From Mariprofundaceae bacterium (GTDB taxonomy: Bacteria > Pseudomonadota > Zetaproteobacteria > Mariprofundales > Mariprofundaceae), in contig JAIPJD010000003.1 of assembly GCA_021734365.1 (NCBI GenBank), positions 1 to 33,400 on the forward strand: a DNA stretch of 33,400 nucleotides, in the 5' to 3' direction. The notes beneath the pieces are model-generated. The model had not been told where the DNA came from. It saw only the letters and a list, made by a program, of their open reading frames with translations, and ran no database searches. The position numbers and the translations under genes are program-made. Below, one piece after another: positions 32,030 to 33,400 of the stretch. The first letter of the stretch is position 1, and every line of letters starts with the position of its first letter.

Positions 32030-33400
32030 CTAAGGGTTCGCAATTTCGATCTCTGTTAAACCCAGCGCCTTTTCAACCACTCTCTTCTGCTCTTCAGCAT
32101 GGCGCTTGGCCGACCCGACCGCAGGTGCCGCTGAAGCGGGACGGCATACAAACAGAATTTTCTGTTTCGCTAAAAGACAGCGTTTCAAATGATGTTTAAT
32201 CTGATACCAGGCCCCCTGATTTTTCGGCTCTTCCTGAACCCACACCACCTCGGCTGCATTGGGATACAGTGCAATATGCTTTTTCAATCTTCCGGACGGG
32301 AACGGATAGAGCCGCTCAATACGCACAATCGCAATATCATCAATCTGATGCTCCATACGACCTGCCAGGAGATCGTAATAGACTTTACCGGAGCACAACA
32401 GAATACGCCTCACCCTGGCGCGATTGATCCCGTTGTCTGTCTCACCGAGTACTGAAAGGAATTTCCCGTTACTAAACTCATCAAGCGAAGAGAATGAGAG
32501 TTTCTGACGCAACATACTCTTCGGTGTCATCATGATCAGAGGCTTACGAATACTGATCATATATTGGCGTCGCAGCAGATGAAAAAGCTGCGCCGGCGTT
32601 GATGGATAAACCACCTGCATATTATTTTCGGCACAAAGCTGAAGATATCGCTCCAGTCTGGCTGAGGAGTGCTCAGCTCCCTGCCCTTCATACCCATGAG
32701 GTAACCAGAGGGTAATGCCGCTCATACGTTGCCACTTGGTCTCACCGGCCGCGATAAACTGATCAATCACCACCTGAGCACCATTGGCAAAGTCACCGTA
32801 CTGTGCCTCCCAGACAACCAGAGCCCGTGGTTCAGCCACGGAGTATCCATACTCAAAACCCAGCACCGCCTCTTCGGAAAGCATGCTGTCGACAACGAGG
32901 AAGTTGGCTATGCCGCCCTCACTCACCTTCTTCAACGGCACATATTTTTTACCTGTCTTCTGATCATACACAATCACATGCCGGTGAAAGAAGGTTCCAC
33001 GGCCACTGTCCTGGCCACTCAACCGTACCCAGCCGCCATCGGCAACCAGCGTCGCATAGGCCATGGTTTCAGCACACCCCCAGTCAATGGGTATCAGGCC
33101 ATCCATCATCTGAATGCGGTTGTCATAGATTTTCTGTACCAGCGGGTGCAATGAAAAATCGGCCGGTACCGCATGAGCCTTTCGAGCCAGCTCCGCAAGT
33201 CTTTCAGCCGGCACTATGGTTTCAGGCTCCGCTTCCGCCCTGCGCAGATAGCCTTCCCATCGACCCTGCAGACTGTTAACCGGCGAGGGTGCCGGCCTGT
33301 CCGGATCACGGCGCAACTCATCCATACACTCCCGATACCATGTCACTACTTCATCGGCATCCCGGTCTGTAATAACACCATCTTCGATCAACCGCTTGCG
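32030..33400 (-). CDS. sucA: 2-oxoglutarate dehydrogenase E1, C-terminal half (partial)
   Basis: ThDP-dependent decarboxylase of the complex; 456 residues are inside the window and the frame runs off its right edge at 33400, so roughly the first half is missing. Visible motifs: DWGCAETMAYATLVADG, RLSGQDSGRGTFFHRHVIVY, VLGFEYGYSVAEP, VVWEAQYGDFANGAQVVIDQF, LPHGYEGQGAEHSSARLERYLQ (in two parts) and the C-terminal VVWVQEEPKNQGAWYQI. These are specific to OGDH E1 rather than pyruvate E1. It is followed after 83 bp by sucB, the standard order. Confidence 0.96.
   Translation of the reverse strand, partial: RKRLIEDGVITDRDADEVVTWYRECMDELRRDPDRPAPSPVNSLQGRWEGYLRRAEAEPETIVPAERLAELARKAHAVPADFSLHPLVQKIYDNRIQMMDGLIPIDWGCAETMAYATLVADGGWVRLSGQDSGRGTFFHRHVIVYDQKTGKKYVPLKKVSEGGIANFLVVDSMLSEEAVLGFEYGYSVAEPRALVVWEAQYGDFANGAQVVIDQFIAAGETKWQRMSGITLWLPHGYEGQGAEHSSARLERYLQLCAENNMQVVYPSTPAQLFHLLRRQYMISIRKPLIMMTPKSMLRQKLSFSSLDEFSNGKFLSVLGETDNGINRARVRRILLCSGKVYYDLLAGRMEHQIDDIAIVRIERLYPFPSGRLKKHIALYPNAAEVVWVQEEPKNQGAWYQIKHHLKRCLLAKQKILFVCRPASAAPAVGSAKRHAEEQKRVVEKALGLTEIEIANP

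Noticed and set aside
1-33400. Defence island, prophage or biosynthetic cluster
   Set aside because: Gene content is almost entirely core metabolism, envelope and RNA processing; no integrase, transposase, toxin-antitoxin pair or nuclease system was seen.

Overview
The window reads as ordinary chromosome of a Gram-negative, outer-membrane-bearing proteobacterium. Signs of this are BamD, FadL, an OmpA-type lipoprotein, SecDF-YajC, a full-length RNase E with a long tail, C5-pathway heme synthesis (HemL) and the divergent rluC/rne pair. Gene content and protein style resemble Zetaproteobacteria (Mariprofundus-like), but that placement is from memory of gene neighbourhoods and was not tested. No rRNA, tRNA, CRISPR array, insertion sequence or prophage was seen.

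Layout. (1) 161-4702, plus: tgt, yajC, secD, secF and a Mth938/NDUFAF3-like gene that appears to start at CTG inside the secF stop. (2) 4743-5226: three back-to-back hairpins lead into queD, the second queuosine gene here. (3) 5231-6494: a degenerate HD-GYP gene with a 63-bp coiled-coil repeat, bracketed by two nearly identical 26-bp direct repeats. (4) 6495-14628: housekeeping and unassigned genes (Lys-rich small protein, Dabb, murI, SPOR protein, DUF3047, hemL, hisI-hisE, methyltransferase, PhnA-like, OmpA-like lipoprotein). (5) 14827-16572: HIT, DciA-like and Tim44-like genes ending in a strong terminator. (6) 16618-17873: an AT-richer orphan membrane protein, a REP-like scrap and a GFA-family gene. 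(7) 17883-24644: rluC divergent from rne, then rluD and pgeF, a MITE-like palindrome, bamD and a small lipoprotein. (8) 24650-33400, minus, listed in order of transcription: sucA (partial), sucB, a 40-residue secreted-type small ORF, a TVP38/TMEM64 membrane protein and a MerA/Lpd-like flavoprotein, apparently one operon; then fadL and fadE.

Working together. SecDF-YajC, BamD and FadL belong to envelope biogenesis. FadL and FadE import and oxidise fatty acids, and the acetyl-CoA produced can be burned through the 2-oxoglutarate dehydrogenase encoded alongside. Tgt and QueD serve queuosine modification; RluC, RluD and RNase E serve RNA maturation.

Two things stand out. First, the sucB product (E2) appears to lack the peripheral subunit-binding domain that normally recruits E3, while the flavoprotein in the same operon has Tyr in place of the E3 catalytic His. 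Second, every stop-start overlap of the ATGA kind in this window uses a non-ATG start (CTG, TTG, GTG, ATA and possibly another CTG). Three genes are therefore easy to miss or truncate, which suggests start-codon rules are relaxed at re-initiation sites.
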